64,000 bases of DNA from Haemaphysalis longicornis (taxonomy: Eukaryota > Arthropoda > Arachnida > Ixodida > Ixodidae), in the NCBI GenBank assembly GCA_013339765.2, contig CM023449.1, positions 201,587,422-201,651,421 on the forward strand, in the 5' to 3' direction. Shown in pieces: positions 1 to 12,289 of the stretch. A model generated the notes under the pieces. It was not told where the DNA came from. It worked only from the letters and a program-made list of their open reading frames with translations, and made no database searches. Position numbers and translations under genes: made by a program. How positions within the stretch are numbered: the stretch's first letter is position 1; the number at the start of each line of letters is the position of its first letter.

Positions 1-271
1 GATGCATTACTGTGATTAACCTTCATTATTACACGGCTTAAAAAAAGCGCATATCTCTTTGGTCTGCCCCATCTGGAAAGTAAAACCAGGTTAGTGGCAT
101 AGATTGTATAACAGCGTTGCACTATGACCTGGTGGACTGCTGTGAGCAGTACCATGTAATGGAATGCTGGGTAATGTGCACCACTCCGCAGAGTGTACGG
201 ACTCACTGGCTGCTATGCGAAAAAAAGGCGCCGCACTATTTGATGCAATATCCCTCCTTCCCGCAAGTTCA
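1..271. other. Left flank, nothing recognised
   Basis: Short unique-looking stretch left of the duplicated block. The small open frames here overlap on both strands and show no domain or splice signal. No feature is assigned. Confidence 0.5.
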
Positions 272-1014
272 TTGCGCTTTTTTAAGACATGCACGTCCGC
301 TGATAGGGTTTCTTCAGGATACCCTGTTCGCAGATATACCCGTGGGACTGAATATCTTTATCAGCTAAGGTGCGACTACGGCGGGCTGATATGTGTTATG
401 CATTGCTAGGCTAAACCAGCAGTTACACACTACACGGCTACAGTAACGACAACGATAATGAAAACGACGGCTAGAGGGACAACGAAATAATTTCACAAGG
501 TGGGCATTGCTTCCGTGTGGCCAGCCGCGTTCTCATTGTTGATCTGCGCCATCATACTACTAGGCCACAACATGCGTGCCTGTGGTAGCCCTGGCTTATT
601 GCAGTGAAGAAGGTCAATATACAAGCTGTGAATTTATTGGTGGTCTTCAAATAGAATGCTATCATGATTAGTGCGACTATATTACTCGAGGTAGAAGACA
701 AAACACCACCGCAGCGAAGGGGAGGAGGTACAAGGCACAAAAGGTTGAGATTGGGGAACATGTTTTAATGCGAGAACTCCTCTAGTTTATAGAGTTACAT
801 TTTGCACTGCAGGCCATTGCAGGCCGAGGAACAATCCCACTCACACTTTAGTTACAAGCATTAATTTCCAAGGTGCTGCTTCAGGTCCTTTGTTGGCGTA
901 TTTTGCGGACGACAGAAAAATTTTAATGTAGACTTTATCCCACAACACTCATGCCAAAATTCTTCGCACGTACGGAAAATTCTATTGCACAAGTAACACT
1001 GCACGCTTGATTTG

Positions 1015-1248
1015 ATTGATTGTAGGGTATAAAGGACTGACACTTCACAGGCTATAAGGTGCGCCATAGTGGGGGGGCTCCGGATTCCTTTTCACCACCT
1101 GGCAATCTTTAACGTGTGCCGAAATTTCGAACGCACTGCTGTTTGTGCTTTTTACCTCCATCTGAAAAGCCGCCGCCGCGGCTGGGAATGAAGCCCGCGT
1201 CCTAGAGCTCTGCAGCGCCGCGCCTAATCCACTGAGTTACATTGGCGG
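1015..1248 (-). mobile_element. Ruka-like tRNA-derived SINE (copy A)
   Basis: Read on the minus strand, a tRNA-like head with an A-box-like segment near 1230 (aactcagtggattagg) is followed by the diagnostic tick SINE body: an 'aaatttcggcacacgttaaag' type segment near 1110-1130, then 'ccaggtggt' and 'actatggcgcacctta'. This is the body of the Ruka SINE known from Rhipicephalus. The same insertion is present at 57715-57928 in copy B, so it predates the duplication. Confidence 0.75.
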
Positions 1249-2778
1249 TTAGCACTGCACACAATGGGGACAGAAGTTGATGTTCACGCTAAGTTCAGGG
1301 TCGTAAAAGGCATGCTCCATTAGAGCTGTGGTTCAAAGTAAACGCAGGGCCCGTTCCGCGACACGTGAAATCTCAGCGCACCTTACATCCTGTTGCCGTC
1401 TTTTAAGTATTTGCCCGCATCTTTCAGAGACCAAAACAGCTGAAGAGTTCCAACTTTCTTGCTTCTTTCCAATGTTCTGCTCGGAAATGGTCAATGGTAA
1501 AAGAATGTCTCTTTAAAGTCGTCGTCGGCAAGAAATTTGAAAGCGCTCTTATTTTATTTTCTTGCTAAATATTTTAAAGTACTCAAGGTCATCTTTGTAA
1601 AATATGCGTGTAACAGGTTGGTGCACTTTTGTTTGATCAACTTGCCTGGCGCCAATTTTGAAAGTATGTAGTCCTGCCAAAACAGGACATTATTGCTTAT
1701 TTTGACAAAAAGCCAAAACTCCAGAAGCGGAGTTCAAAAACAGGACTGCCGCTGCCAACACGGGTCTTCTGGGCACCCTACATGTGATACACTGATCCTT
1801 GTAAACGGTACTGAAGCTCTCACAAAGTTTGAGCACCAGCGCTTCCAGATTTTTTGCAGATGGCAATCTTTGGGTATCTAACAGCAGTGTTGAAACCGCA
1901 ATTGTGTGGCGTAACACGTTTATAGTATATCTTTTAATACCATACTTGACTAATTGTTGAACCAATTATTTAAAGCAATGGTTCTGATTCCCAGTTACCC
2001 CCAATATATTCCGGAATTTTTTAACCTGAAGTAGCAATAATTTATTTTTTTGACTGTGCTCCTCTAAATACACAGTGCACTGCTTTGTAATTAAAAGAAA
2101 CTGACACATGAGGTTTGGCGAAATCGTGTCTAGACACAAAAAGTCTTGCAAAGTACCCGCCGCTTCCTAACAGTACCCGGGACATGTCCTGATTAGTGTA
2201 TTGTGTTCAAAGAAACTTCTTAGTCAGGGTCACCGAACTAGTCACCCATGCCCTTCATTCCGGGCTTTACGTAAATTAAGAGCGGCGAATCGTGGAGGAC
2301 AACCTTCAGATATATGTTGTTTAAGTATCTACAATAAACTGCGTCCCATTTTTTTTTTAAAGAAAAGTTAGTACCCAACTTTTCTCGAAAATCTATAAAC
2401 TAAAATATAGACAAAACTAAACTAAAAAAGTAAAAATTTTTAAATCTCAAATCTATAAACACATAAAACTAGTTTTTACTTCTGGTGGCCACAACAGAGG
2501 GATAAATATAAGTGCAGAAAAAACAAAATGATCGCCTTCAGTAGCGATCTCGAAACTTTAGCGCATGTATATGACATTACACTATACGTTGAAAGCATAT
2601 TAAACATAGGAAATAGAGGTTTCGCTACGGGGAAGCAGTTTTGTAGTTCGCGACAGCGTGCTACTTCGAATGCACTTACATAATTTTTTCTACTTAAGCA
2701 TCCATGTATAATTCAAAAAATGGCACGACGCTACGGTATTTTTAACTACGCTCGGATGGCGATAGATAGTTTTCTTAC
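1249..2778. other. First-intron sequence of the next lipase gene (copy A)
   Basis: AT-rich sequence between the SINE and the lipase signal-peptide exon, collinear with 57929-59461 in copy B. Given the minus-strand donor at 2778, this should be the start of intron 1 of the downstream lipase. No coding feature is visible, and matching open frames between the copies are short and poorly conserved. Confidence 0.5.
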
Positions 2779-2889
2779 AGGAGTCAGGCGGGCTTGGAGA
2801 GCCAGCTCGTCTTCGCAGGCGCACGGTGAAGTACAGATAAAGGCGGTGATAGCTGCAAAGAGGCGCGAATACTTCCACAGGGCTGCCAT
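2779..2889 (-). CDS. Acid-lipase exon 1 (signal peptide) of the next gene in the array
   Basis: The 37-codon exon starts at ATG 2887-2889, with G at -3 and G at +4, and ends CTG-ACT-CCT before a GTAAGA donor at 2778. It encodes a classic secretion signal: n-region MAALWKYSR, hydrophobic core LFAAITAFICTS, then PCACEDE as the likely cleavage zone and the tail LALQARLTP. A hand comparison with 59462-59572 shows 9 differences in 111 nt, 4 residues changed and no frame break, which suggests it has stayed under selection. The remaining exons of this gene would lie beyond the left edge on the minus strand. That the window is cut inside a second lipase gene is inference from the duplicated layout. 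Confidence 0.8.
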
Positions 2890-2971
2890 ACCGTGGGTAC
2901 ACAGTTTGGGAGTCACTGCACAATAGTAGTGCCGATACCTGGCTGGGGTTAAAACACTTGCGGCCGTAATT

Positions 2972-2978
2972 TTATAGC
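2972..2978 (-). promoter_or_regulatory. TATA box of the copy A lipase promoter
   Basis: TATAAAA on the minus strand, 83 bp before the ATG, which would place transcription start around 2943-2950. The equivalent site in copy B reads TCAAAAA. No transcript data are available, so the role is inferred from position and motif. Confidence 0.6.
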
Positions 2979-2986
2979 TGTGTGCC

Positions 2987-3003
2987 GGATTTAAAATCCG
3001 GTC
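2987..3003. promoter_or_regulatory. Conserved promoter palindrome (copy A)
   Basis: CCGGATTTAAAATCCGG: two perfect 8-base arms around one central base, lying just upstream of the TATA box on the lipase strand. All 17 bases are unchanged in copy B (59668-59684), although the adjacent TATA position has changed there. It could bind a dimeric regulator; the factor is unknown. Confidence 0.45.
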
Positions 3004-3264
3004 CGTGTATTTGTCGAGGCATCTCAGTGGCATTACTTCCTTATTCCAGAAATAACGACAGCCAAATGTGGCTATACGCGCGTGTTCCTGTTTTAGCGGT
3101 AAACAAACTGCGACGGATACAGAAGAAAAACAAGGCGTACGTGGCTGTTAAGACTTCTAATTGGGATCCCGCAAGGGCACATAGGTGGCTGCATCCGCAA
3201 TGTCGGAGGATCAACACGCACCCTGGGCATTGAAAACAATGTTTACGGCAAACTCATATTTCAT

Positions 3265-3322
3265 ACACGCACACGCACTCCAACACACGCACAAACACAC
3301 CACACACACATATATATATATA
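3265..3322. repeat. CA/TA microsatellite (copy A)
   Basis: Short run of CACA and TATATA units. The corresponding place in copy B (59945-60228) has grown into a CA tract over 250 bp long followed by a TA tract, so the locus is unstable. Confidence 0.85.
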
Positions 3323-3499
3323 ACGAGGCAGCCCGAGTTGATATATTCAATCAGTTTACAGTTGCAAATGCTGCCCATGCAATTGCCCCAAAAACAATTT
3401 CAGGATTTTGCCCTAACAAACGGATAAAAAAGCAAGCGAGAATATTTAATTTACATCAAAGCGGACGCGGAATTCGGTTTAATTTTCTGGCGCTGGCTT

Positions 3500-3690
3500 A
3501 GAGCTCGCAATCAGCTGGCACTTTCTGTAACCACGCGCCTCCCGCACGAACCCTGTCATTTATCATAAAGCTGAAAGAGAAGACGTGGGCGGTAAAAAGC
3601 GTCATGGCATGGCGCTTGCCATCTGTTGGGACTCTCTGCAACACCGCGCCTCCCGTTGGGAGCCCATGTTACCCATCATAAAACTGTGAC
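3500..3690. repeat. Two-unit degenerate tandem repeat (copy A)
   Basis: A segment of the form 'gcc/aatc..ctg..gg.act.tctg.aacc.cgcgcctccc' occurs near 3507-3545 and again near 3617-3655, about 107 bp apart, each followed by 'atcataaa'. The same pair is found in copy B near 63101-63275, so the doubling predates the large duplication. Function unknown. Confidence 0.6.
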
Positions 3691-4035
3691 CGATGAGCAG
3701 CGTTCACACCCGCTGAGAAAGCACTCCCAAGGGAAAAAATACCTTTCCTCACCCAGTCGGCCGCCATCGTATAGTCCCAGCGAAATCTCCTACCCAATGC
3801 AAGTTCTATATACAACCTGCCACTCTTCGTGATATCAATTAGAGCGCACGGAAAACACAAACCTCCACCTTCTTCCATACCCTCTGTCCACCAATGAGCC
3901 GCGAGAGAATGTGGTGACTAGAAGCGATATGGATGTCCAGACACTGTTTCTTCCAGAGCGAAGGGTACCCGCTCATCACATGAATGTCTTGAAATGGGAA
4001 CCCCTGCCACTTCACCGGCACCTTAAAACGGCAGC

Positions 4036-5559
4036 TTACCTGTTAAATCACAACCAAATTTGTACTCAGCAATTCACAAACCGGAGTCTCCCATTCGTGG
4101 CGAGCAGTGCGTAAAAGATAGCGTTACTCTAGCAACCAGATGTCTGTATGTGCTCTCTACATTTTGCATCCCGCCACTACAAACCAATCCTAAGTGTATC
4201 TTTGCTGTACGACCACTTAATTCATTGGGTCTGGGTTACCCAGGAGGTGCTGTCGAACAAGGTAATCAAGTCGTGCGAAGGAAGCGCGCAATGAACGCGG
4301 AGCTGCGCAAGAACAGGCCCAAAACAACCACCGCTAAAGCAGACAACAAAGCCAAACGAGTGGTCTTGCCGACAGGCCCGCCGGGGCGAGCAGCTCTGTC
4401 GTTCGGGAAACGCTGGGTAATGGCGCCCCTTGCCATGCCATATACACAGTGGTCTATGGGGGAAAGGGCCCTCCTTCTCCTGGGCCACGGCAAGAGTTTC
4501 TTGTCGCACACCCCAGTCTCACACGCCACAAAGAAAGTGTTGGCTGGTAGAGGTAGAAAGCTTTTGTTTAAACTTGTCTGCATTTCAAAACAGAACCAGG
4601 TGTAAAACTTGGCCGAGTTCCCATGCATAACGAGGCATAATCTTAGCCGAACCAAAAATAAGCTGGGGAGGGGGGAGCAGCCAGCTTCGCTCTTGCTATG
4701 CTCCACTAGGGTAAAAGTGCTCCAAATTCTGTTCGGTCATCTAACTTGCTCTAATGCAGGCTGGCCTGGGTAATGCAAGTTTGAATCATATGCGGGTATC
4801 ATTTTTACAGACTTCGGGCCATTTGATGTCACAGAGTCTACATTTCGAAGACAATTTGGTAAAGGAATGGGAGATTCATCAGGGAAATTGTGTACAAACA
4901 GTTAGTTTTTTCGAGTTTTGGCTGCAGTAGTTGCTAGAGAGAAACTTTCCACATGCAAAAAAAAACATCTCAACAGGATTTATATACAACCATGCAATCA
5001 GATAAATCATTTAATGTGGTCAGAAATTGCCACATTGCAGTTGCTTGGGTCGACTATAGATGCGAGGCAGGTAATGGGGAGGCTTTTCCAGTTGGAGCTA
5101 GTAGCAGGGATGAATGAGTTGGAATGGAATTTAATTTTGCTGATGGTTCTTTTGCGTTGAAAAATATGTAGGTTTAACAAACAGAGGTTCTCTTATCATT
5201 GGATGGACGTGATGTATTTTTTTGAAACCCACTCGGCCCATTTTTCTGAACATGGATAAATTCACCAACTTCAGGTTTATTTTATATAGAAGTAACGCTA
5301 ATCGTGAGACAATATTTACATAATATGAAGTGCGGGGAGCAAATCTGAATGGCTTCGATATGAATAAGTAGTGAGTTGACAATTAATTGAAAGAGCTCAT
5401 GAGCAAAGTATTGTACATTGCTGTGTGTTATCTTTTCGCCTATCAAAACTTCAATAGTATAGCTGCACAGTGCTTCTCAGCCATGACTACCCCGGGGACT
5501 CCTTCTGGGCTTTCGAAACTGATAGCGGCACCATGATTGAGCACATGTTGATCGGTGCC
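4036..5559. other. Unassigned sequence beyond copy A
   Basis: Begins where the match to copy B stops. It holds a 181-codon plus-strand frame (4060-4605) and an overlapping 146-codon minus-strand frame, in a mildly GC-rich patch. Neither shows a recognisable domain, and neither is called a gene. The rest is AT-rich with no repeat recognised. Confidence 0.4.
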
Positions 5560-6110
5560 ATTATGTTTATTTATTTATTTATTTATATCAATACTCTCAA
5601 AGCCCCGAAAGGCGTTACAGAAAGGATTGGGAAGGTTTTTACAATGCAAGTTATGGCCGTCTTATAGGAAGCAGGATCATAGTTGCTGGAAATGGAGGAG
5701 GGGAGGCTGTTTCAGTCCGATGCTGTCTTCGGTAAGAACGAATTGAAACGTAAATTCTTCCGGCAATTGGGGACTGCAACTTTTAATCTCTGGTGAAAGC
5801 GTGGGGAAATGTAAGATGGAGGTGAAACAATGTCAGTTTTAATATCTGGGTTAGTGTAGAATATTTTGTGAAAAAAGCTTAAACGTGCAATTTTTTTGCG
5901 AGTTTTAAAAGGGGGAGGTTAAGTTTGCTTTCAGTGATGAAACGCTAGCTGCCCGAGAGTAGTTGAAAACAATGAAACGAGAGGCACGGTTCTCGATTGA
6001 TTCAAGCGATGAGGAGAGTGATAATAAGTGTGGATCTCAGATACCGGAAGCGTATTCGAGTTTAGTCGTAACTAGTGTTTTATAAAGCAGTAATTAACCA
6101 AGTTGTACTT
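5560..6110 (-). mobile_element. CR1-like LINE, 3' end fragment
   Basis: On the minus strand the segment ends in an (AAAT)n tail at 5563-5586. Before it is a 3' UTR-like stretch, and the frames upstream (about 5700-5900) resemble the C-terminus after the reverse transcriptase in arthropod CR1/L2-type elements, with a 'SPPPFPATM'-like segment where the family has S-F-F-P-x-T. Stops and shifts make it non-coding. Confidence 0.45.
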
Positions 6111-6289
6111 GACTGTATGTCTTCGAACACCTATATGCTGCCTTTTGTGGTCTGTTTTATTTTCTTGTCATAGCTAGTGTGTTGTGCTGAAAAAAGGTGT
6201 TAAAATATGTGTTACGTGGAGAAAATAAACGTACATGTAATGCGGTGAAGCCCCCTTTTTGCATTGCAGCAAAGTTCTGGCAAAAACGA

Positions 6290-6392
6290 GAAAACAATGG
6301 CGGAGAAAAAGTTTTGAGGGACGCTTCGCGGACCCCTAAAATGCTGCCGCGGACCCCCTGGGGCCTGCGGACCCCCATTTGAGAACCACTGG
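6290..6392 (-). mobile_element. hAT-type element terminus
   Basis: The right edge reads, on the minus strand, CAGTGGTTCTCAAATGGGGG followed by repeated 'gtccgc' and 'gaccc' blocks. This is the characteristic terminal inverted repeat (TIR) region of many hAT transposons and their MITEs. I could not find the opposite terminus, so this is one end only. Confidence 0.5.
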
Positions 6393-7029
6393 TATAGCAT
6401 GTTGCAGAAGAGGAAAATAATTTGATCCATTCGTTGGGTTTGTGGGTGTGAGTAAGGTTTGGTTACATCATTTAGCTTGCTAATAAAGTAAGGTACAACC
6501 TCAACACAAGATATAGTACTTATACCTGATTAAAATAGCCCAAGTGTTTCCGCTGGGAGTTAAAAAAATATTTGCTTTGTTTTCTAATTGCAGGCGCAGA
6601 TTGGTCCAAACATGGATGTGCCCAAAGCAAAATAGACGTGGCTGATGCGAAACGCATCCTATGGAGAATTTTGCCTGGATGTGGCAACCGCGGCTGTACA
6701 GGATGTGACAGGGCAGACCTTCGACAACATCGCACGGGCGGTCGAGAAGACAGCATCTTTGGCCGATGTGGAACTTTAAAACGTATGTGAACGTTTATAT
6801 TGTTATAATGTATGTTTAAAAAAAAGTAAGTCAAGGTTATATTGTCGATTGATGTAATATTCAGAGCATATATGACGTTTCCGGCTGGCTGACACGCCTG
6901 TTTCGATTTGGTGCTTTTACTGGGGAATCGCTACAATTACTAAAGAATTATGTTTCTAGCTCTTCAACCTAAGATCAGGCTGAGGGGTAGTTTATGGCTA
7001 CAAAAAGGGAGGGGACTTAAGATATTAAT
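6393..7029. other. Unassigned; possible orphan exon at 6592-6789
   Basis: A good acceptor (tttctaattgcag) ends at 6591 and is followed by a plus-strand frame with Cys pairs (PGCGNRGCTGC) that runs to a stop at 6788-6790. No partner exon or domain was recognised, so it is not called. The rest is AT-rich. Confidence 0.25.
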
Positions 7030-7590
7030 ATTGTGGGAAACAACACTGTTCAAAAGAACAGGACAACCAAAAGGGACAAAACACAATTGCTGACTTGCAA
7101 CTAGTTTTTATTAGGCCGCAGAAAGAATATGCAAATACTTTGCAACCACACACATGCACAGAGGGAGAAGAAAAGACTGATGCGGGTTTGCATACGATAA
7201 TACGCTAAAAAGGCAAGAAGTCGGAGGAAAAGGCATGTGGAGAGTGGCTAACACTTCACATGAGCATATGGCCAATGATATTTTTTGTGTGTGGAGCGTA
7301 ATCGAGGTCTGGCTTAAGCAGTCCTCTTTATGGACCATAATTATCTGGCTCTCCCAGGGCACTGCCATTATTTTGTAATGAGTGCGGTGCCATGCAAGCG
7401 CTTTGTGGAGGAACTGCGGGCACACCAGCTGCCACCCTAGCAGTGTGCCACTGCTCGTGTTGCACTGGGTATCGTATGTCTCATGTGGCTTAAAAATTGC
7501 TAAGCTCCTTCTCATTTGATGTATAATCGTGCCACAGTTTACTTGTTCACCAGAGGGCATATTCAAGGAAAGCGAGAACCAATTTTTTTG
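7030..7590 (-). mobile_element. Penelope-like element, 3' end fragment
   Basis: On the minus strand, frame-shifted pieces resemble the C-terminal region after the GIY-YIG endonuclease of arthropod Penelope-like elements, including a 'CLSQTSITLHTQ' segment near 7270-7320 where the family has C-V-S-x-x-S-I-x-L. These are followed by an AATAAAAA and a pyrimidine-rich end near 7040-7110. No intact frame remains. Confidence 0.45.
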
Positions 7591-10500
7591 CCAGGCTTAA
7601 CCATGCTGGACACAGATTGCCAATGCAGTGTGTGCGCGTTGTTTTCGTTAAAATCGCGACTTGTGTGGCTCTATTTTTTAGCGCCAGACTTTTTGATGTC
7701 CACTGATATACCCTGGTTATTACAGCCCATTGCTTTCTTTTTAAATCCATGCCTTGCGTGACATTCGACATGTATAGCAGCTTCTCGTTTAAGCGTGACT
7801 GTGCTACTGTTGACTGCACTAACAACGAACACAGCTGCAAGATCTTCACGTAAGAACTACCCAAAGAAATAGCCGGATAGAAATCGTACCATGGTGCAAA
7901 CACACAAGTATAAGGAAGAAAAGCCACAGAGTGCTTGCAAGTTTTTCCTGCCTACTGTCTATGTGTTTGCGCTATTGTAGAAAATGAACTCCCTCAATTT
8001 ACTATTTTACCTTGGCGTATAAATGTGTGAAGTTTAATCACCCTGTAAATTTTCTGGAGGCTTGCAGCGCTGCGCAAATGGGTCGTCATGTTGAACCGAA
8101 AGTATTTTCTATCTAGCAGGTTGGCACGTGCAGCAAAATAAAAGGTGTGGCACGCCACTTTACGAAGCCAGTTTATTGACCCCCATGACGCTTGCAGTCA
8201 GAAACTTCGGTTCCCTAGAAGCTAGCTGTGTTCATTTCATGGGCCCAAGGCATGCGAAAATCAACCCTTTGCTTGTGCTGCGGTGAGGATACCTGAGAAG
8301 GGTGAGTGTGCAGCTAATTCCTCGGGTACAGGAAAGTTAGGTACAGCAGTCGACCACAAAAGGGTAGTGTAGCAAAATAGATCCTCACAGGGCGCAATTT
8401 CAGTGAGAATGATGCACAGCACACTTGTTAATAACCAAAGCTTTTGATGAACAACATTAAAGGCGCCAGAAACAGGTTTCTGAAAGCGACGTGCAACCGC
8501 ACTTTGTTTGCTGTTTATGCCAAAGTGCTTGAGTCAAAGTGTTTTTATTTGAGCGTGATGACCCATTTGCAAAGGAGCGTCCACGTAGTGGATATTTTGG
8601 CGGATTGGAAGACGCATCTCAAGTGCTCGCGCCCTCTGTGTTCTTTGGCCCACGTTATATGTTCGATGCATATTGCGGGGTAGTTGCCGAACTATGAGTT
8701 GAGCGTGGGTGGTATGCGGAATGGAGGCTTTCCGGTCTAAGCCTACCGACCCGGATATGAAGGCCAACTCTGTCAAGAAGGAGATAAAGAAGTCGGTCAA
8801 GCCGCCCAACTGAAGGGTTCGGTGGCTCGCTGACTGAAAGAGAATCTGGTCGCCATTCTCAGCCTGGCCTACAGTTCGAACACAAGCAAAATTATTCATG
8901 AGAGTGTTGCGTCGCTATCGTAAATGTTGATTCGAAGGACTTAGTTGTACTTGTGCGACATAATTAACTTGTCGTACGGCAAAGATACTTTAAGGAATGG
9001 TTTTCAGGGCGGGGAAACAAAATGTAGAGACCACATAGAGACATCTGGCGGCTAGGGAAGCCCTACCTCTTTCCGCACTGCTTGCCACGACTGGCACTCC
9101 GTTTTCAAAATTGGTGAATAACAATTCGATTGCGTTTTAAGAGGTATTGCAAAAGGTGAAAGTAGGACTGATTCTGGTTAATTGCGATTGTATAATAAGA
9201 GTTACCTACGCTTTCTCGCAATTCTCAAACTTACTAAACTAACTAGTTTTAATCGGCATAAATAGTAATCACTAAGCTCACATGTTGAATTGTTCTGGTG
9301 TCTGCGCTTGTGTCGCGCGGTGGGGCAGCCACGAGCTAACACATCATGAAGGTTAGGTTCCGCTGTCTCACCCTTCGAAAGACGGCCCTCTCCGTTTTCT
9401 TTCTCCCGACTCACGGCCTGGCTAAAGCGGCGGCGTCCTGTGCTCTACCCCGCAAAGGCTGACCCTGCTGCGTTCGGGACTCGGCCCCCGCGAATTCCAA
9501 GTAACGGCTGGCAGAATCTCTGGTTTCACAATTTGTGGACCCACGTGTGTGAATTGAAGTGACGTCGCATAGGTAATTGTTGTGGATGCCTTATAAAGCT
9601 TTGCCTTCCAATTCACCTTCCCTAGCCTGGATTAGAGCCAATTTTTTTGGCTGCTTTCAAAAAATACTTCGCGTGTAGCAAGCTTGATTGTCATTTTTGT
9701 GGCTCATGGATCTGCAGCGGTGATTTGTAGCTAAATAAAGACGTCTACAGCGGATTTGTGACATTCGCATACGCATTTGCATGTCCGTAAACCATGGAGT
9801 GACCACAAACAGCAGCTAACTATTCCGTTTGGGAATGAAGCGTTTCCCGCATCATGTGTGCGTGCTCTAGCCTGGTGCTGAGTGTATTAGCTTCAGTTCT
9901 TTAAAACGCCGGGAAGCTTGCTTGCACCGAGTAATCTCAAACGCAGCACCTTCAGGTTTATGTACACCGGGGGGAAAATAAGTCGGGGCACGCGAGCTCG
10001 TGGTAAAACGCACCTCCAGTGGCATCTGACGTTGCACTTCAGTTGTCTAGACACCGCCGTGCGCGTGCGCGTCCAACCCCTGTCTACTAACGCTGTCTTC
10101 CCTTCGCTTGAAGCGGCAAAGCTGATACCGTTGAGCGCTTGGCGCCAGGGGTAACGTTTTATGGTCCACAGGTCTCGCGGGCGCACACTTCGGCGGTGAA
10201 CGGCGAGGGTGAAGCCCGCTTTGCTGCACCGGCCTTGCTGTGATTAAGGACGCATTGCAACGAGTATTCGATATCTTAGTTTTAAGCCTTGGGCGATAGG
10301 TTCGTTTCGCGGAGTAACCTCAAAACTTTTGTTATGTGTCTCTGGCTAAAAGATGTAACGCGAATTAGAACCTCTTACTTATTATTGTTCATTTTTGTCA
10401 AACCCACGACCACGATGGTCTCGGGTCGCGTTTTTTTTTCGTCAATACCGGCTTTAGAACTTCTGCGAGGTGACTTCTCATCACCCCTTCTATTTCACAT

Positions 10501-11400
10501 AATCAATTTCTTGCCTCGATGTTTTTTTGGTGTTGGTGCGCTCATTTTTAGTTACCAACAAACTGCATGTTGTAAGCAAAAACTTCAAAGACCCGATGGA
10601 ATATATGTAGCATAAGATCGTCACCAAGGCGGCCAAGACACGTTATCTGTGGGATCGTGGCAGAGCGAGCAACGCACACTTTACCACCCAAGCGTGTGCG
10701 AGTGAAGTATCTTGGCGAAGAAAGTGACCCTTAATGCCGAACGCTGAATCTGATCATCCTAACTCTTGAAGTGAAACAACAGCAGAGCAGCGAGCATTGC
10801 TGGATGCGCACGCGTACATGGAAGTCTTGACACCAGAATTGCAACGTCAGATGTCGCGGTAATGCATTTTGCTAGGCGCTCGCGTTCCCCGTCTTATTTT
10901 GCTGCCGGGGTACATTACACAACCTGAAATAGACATATTTTTATCAGAAAAAAGTCATACCCCCTCCGTCTAACGACGGCGATGGTTGAAACGTGAAGCT
11001 TTCTTGGTGCGAAAATGAAATGGCGAAGGAACAAAATAAAACCACCGCAATCAAAGTCTAATCGTCAGCGATCAAGGTGCAAACCCCCCAGCAGTCAAAC
11101 TCCAAGCGTCAATGATCACATTGAAAACTGCCTAAGAGCGAAAGTCCGAACTCAGGCGGCAGCTAACGAATCCCTCACAAGCCGGCTAAGCGCTCCAACC
11201 CCCCGCCCTTCCCACAATTGTTGTCATTAAAAGTGAAGCGTTCAAATTCGCTTTGAAATCCAAAGAGTTGCGACCTGCGACGGTGTCTGAATGGCCGAAT
11301 CCAATAAATGTCGGCTTCATAGCGCCAAATACCCAGGTTTGGTTCACGCGACAGGAAGCGCTTTAAAAGACGATAGTCTTTCTTGTGCTACTTAAACACA
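7591..11400. other. Long stretch without a recognised gene
   Basis: Several frames of 60-126 codons occur on both strands, none with a domain, splice context or consistent partner. A GC-rich patch at 9890-10230 is open on both strands, which points to composition rather than coding. No RNA gene was recognised. Confidence 0.4.
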
Positions 11401-11406
11401 GAAATT

Positions 11407-11452
11407 TTGGTCTGTCTGTATGTCTCTGTCTGTCTGTCTGTCTGTCTGTTTG
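11407..11452. repeat. (TCTG)n microsatellite
   Basis: About ten tandem TCTG/TCTC units. Confidence 0.9.
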
Positions 11453-12289
11453 TGACTCGATTCAGCCACCCCACCAAAGTAAAATTGATATTGCGCAATA
11501 GTCTTATATTCTCACAGCCACATGTAAACGTCTAAGCCCGGTGGATATGTTCACACTTGTGAACTTTGTTGAACAAGAACAAGACATTACGCAAATATAA
11601 GACAGCAAATTAGTACACAAGAGACATTTTCACTGTCCTTTATTAAAAAATTCATGGATGCTTGGTTTTTCGATAGCAAATGATATTCTACATCTACTGC
11701 AGAAAACGGACGCCTCCTGGCGGCATACGAAAAATCACGCGGCAACAGCAACGAAAGGTTCGACTAGCTATGTTCCACGTTATGCTTGGAACGCACGTGG
11801 AGAACGACCACGCGGCTCTATTAACATTTTAGTCGGCTGCCTCCATTCACGCGCGTCTCCGCCGTGCTGCAGCGCTGGCATGAAGGAACCCGGCCTGTAG
11901 CCGTGGAACGCGGTCAATTCAAATCGCCTTGCACAAACCTTGGTGTGTTTACCTTGAAATGAGCGCAACGGTACAGGAACAGCATGAGAGATGCGCAGGA
12001 AAGCAAAGGGGGGCATTTCCTTGCAAATGTACATAAAGACTGTCGTCTTTTGACGACATTTGTAACAAAAGAAGCAGATACGCGGCCAATTTTTCTTGTG
12101 CTGTCATCGTCATCCCAATAGTCATCCTGTTCCCTACCGTTGTATAAAAGTGGCTTTCCTGTAGTGCGTTATTGTTAACGAAACCGCCATCATTAGCACC
12201 AAGAATGCTTCGCTGTGAAATACGAGCAGTAGAGATGGAAAAAATGGAGCCTTTAGCATGCAGTACTGCCTACAGGTGTTACTGAATCT
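11453..12289. other. Unassigned sequence
   Basis: Frames of about 80 codons overlap on opposite strands around 11660-12034. No homology was recognised and no repeat boundaries are evident. Confidence 0.35.

Larger units (their letters stand above)
272..4035. repeat. Segmental duplication, copy A
   Basis: This block matches 56967-63612 in the same orientation, collinear from end to end: position 300 pairs with about 57000, 2889 with 59572, 3245 with 59928, 3370 with about 62967 and 4018 with about 63602. The offset is about 56.7 kb in the left part and about 59.6 kb on the right, because copy B gained about 2.9 kb between 59945 and 62920. The block holds a Ruka-like SINE, the promoter and signal-peptide exon of a lipase, a short CA/TA tract and a degenerate internal repeat. 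It flanks the lipase gene, as expected for one unit boundary of a tandem array. Boundaries are by eye, to about 20 bp. Confidence 0.9.

Noticed and set aside
4060..4605. 181-codon plus frame
   Set aside because: No domain, no signal peptide, and an overlapping 146-codon frame on the other strand; kept only as unassigned sequence.
8534..8899. 121-codon minus frame
   Set aside because: Overlaps a plus frame and shows no domain or partner.
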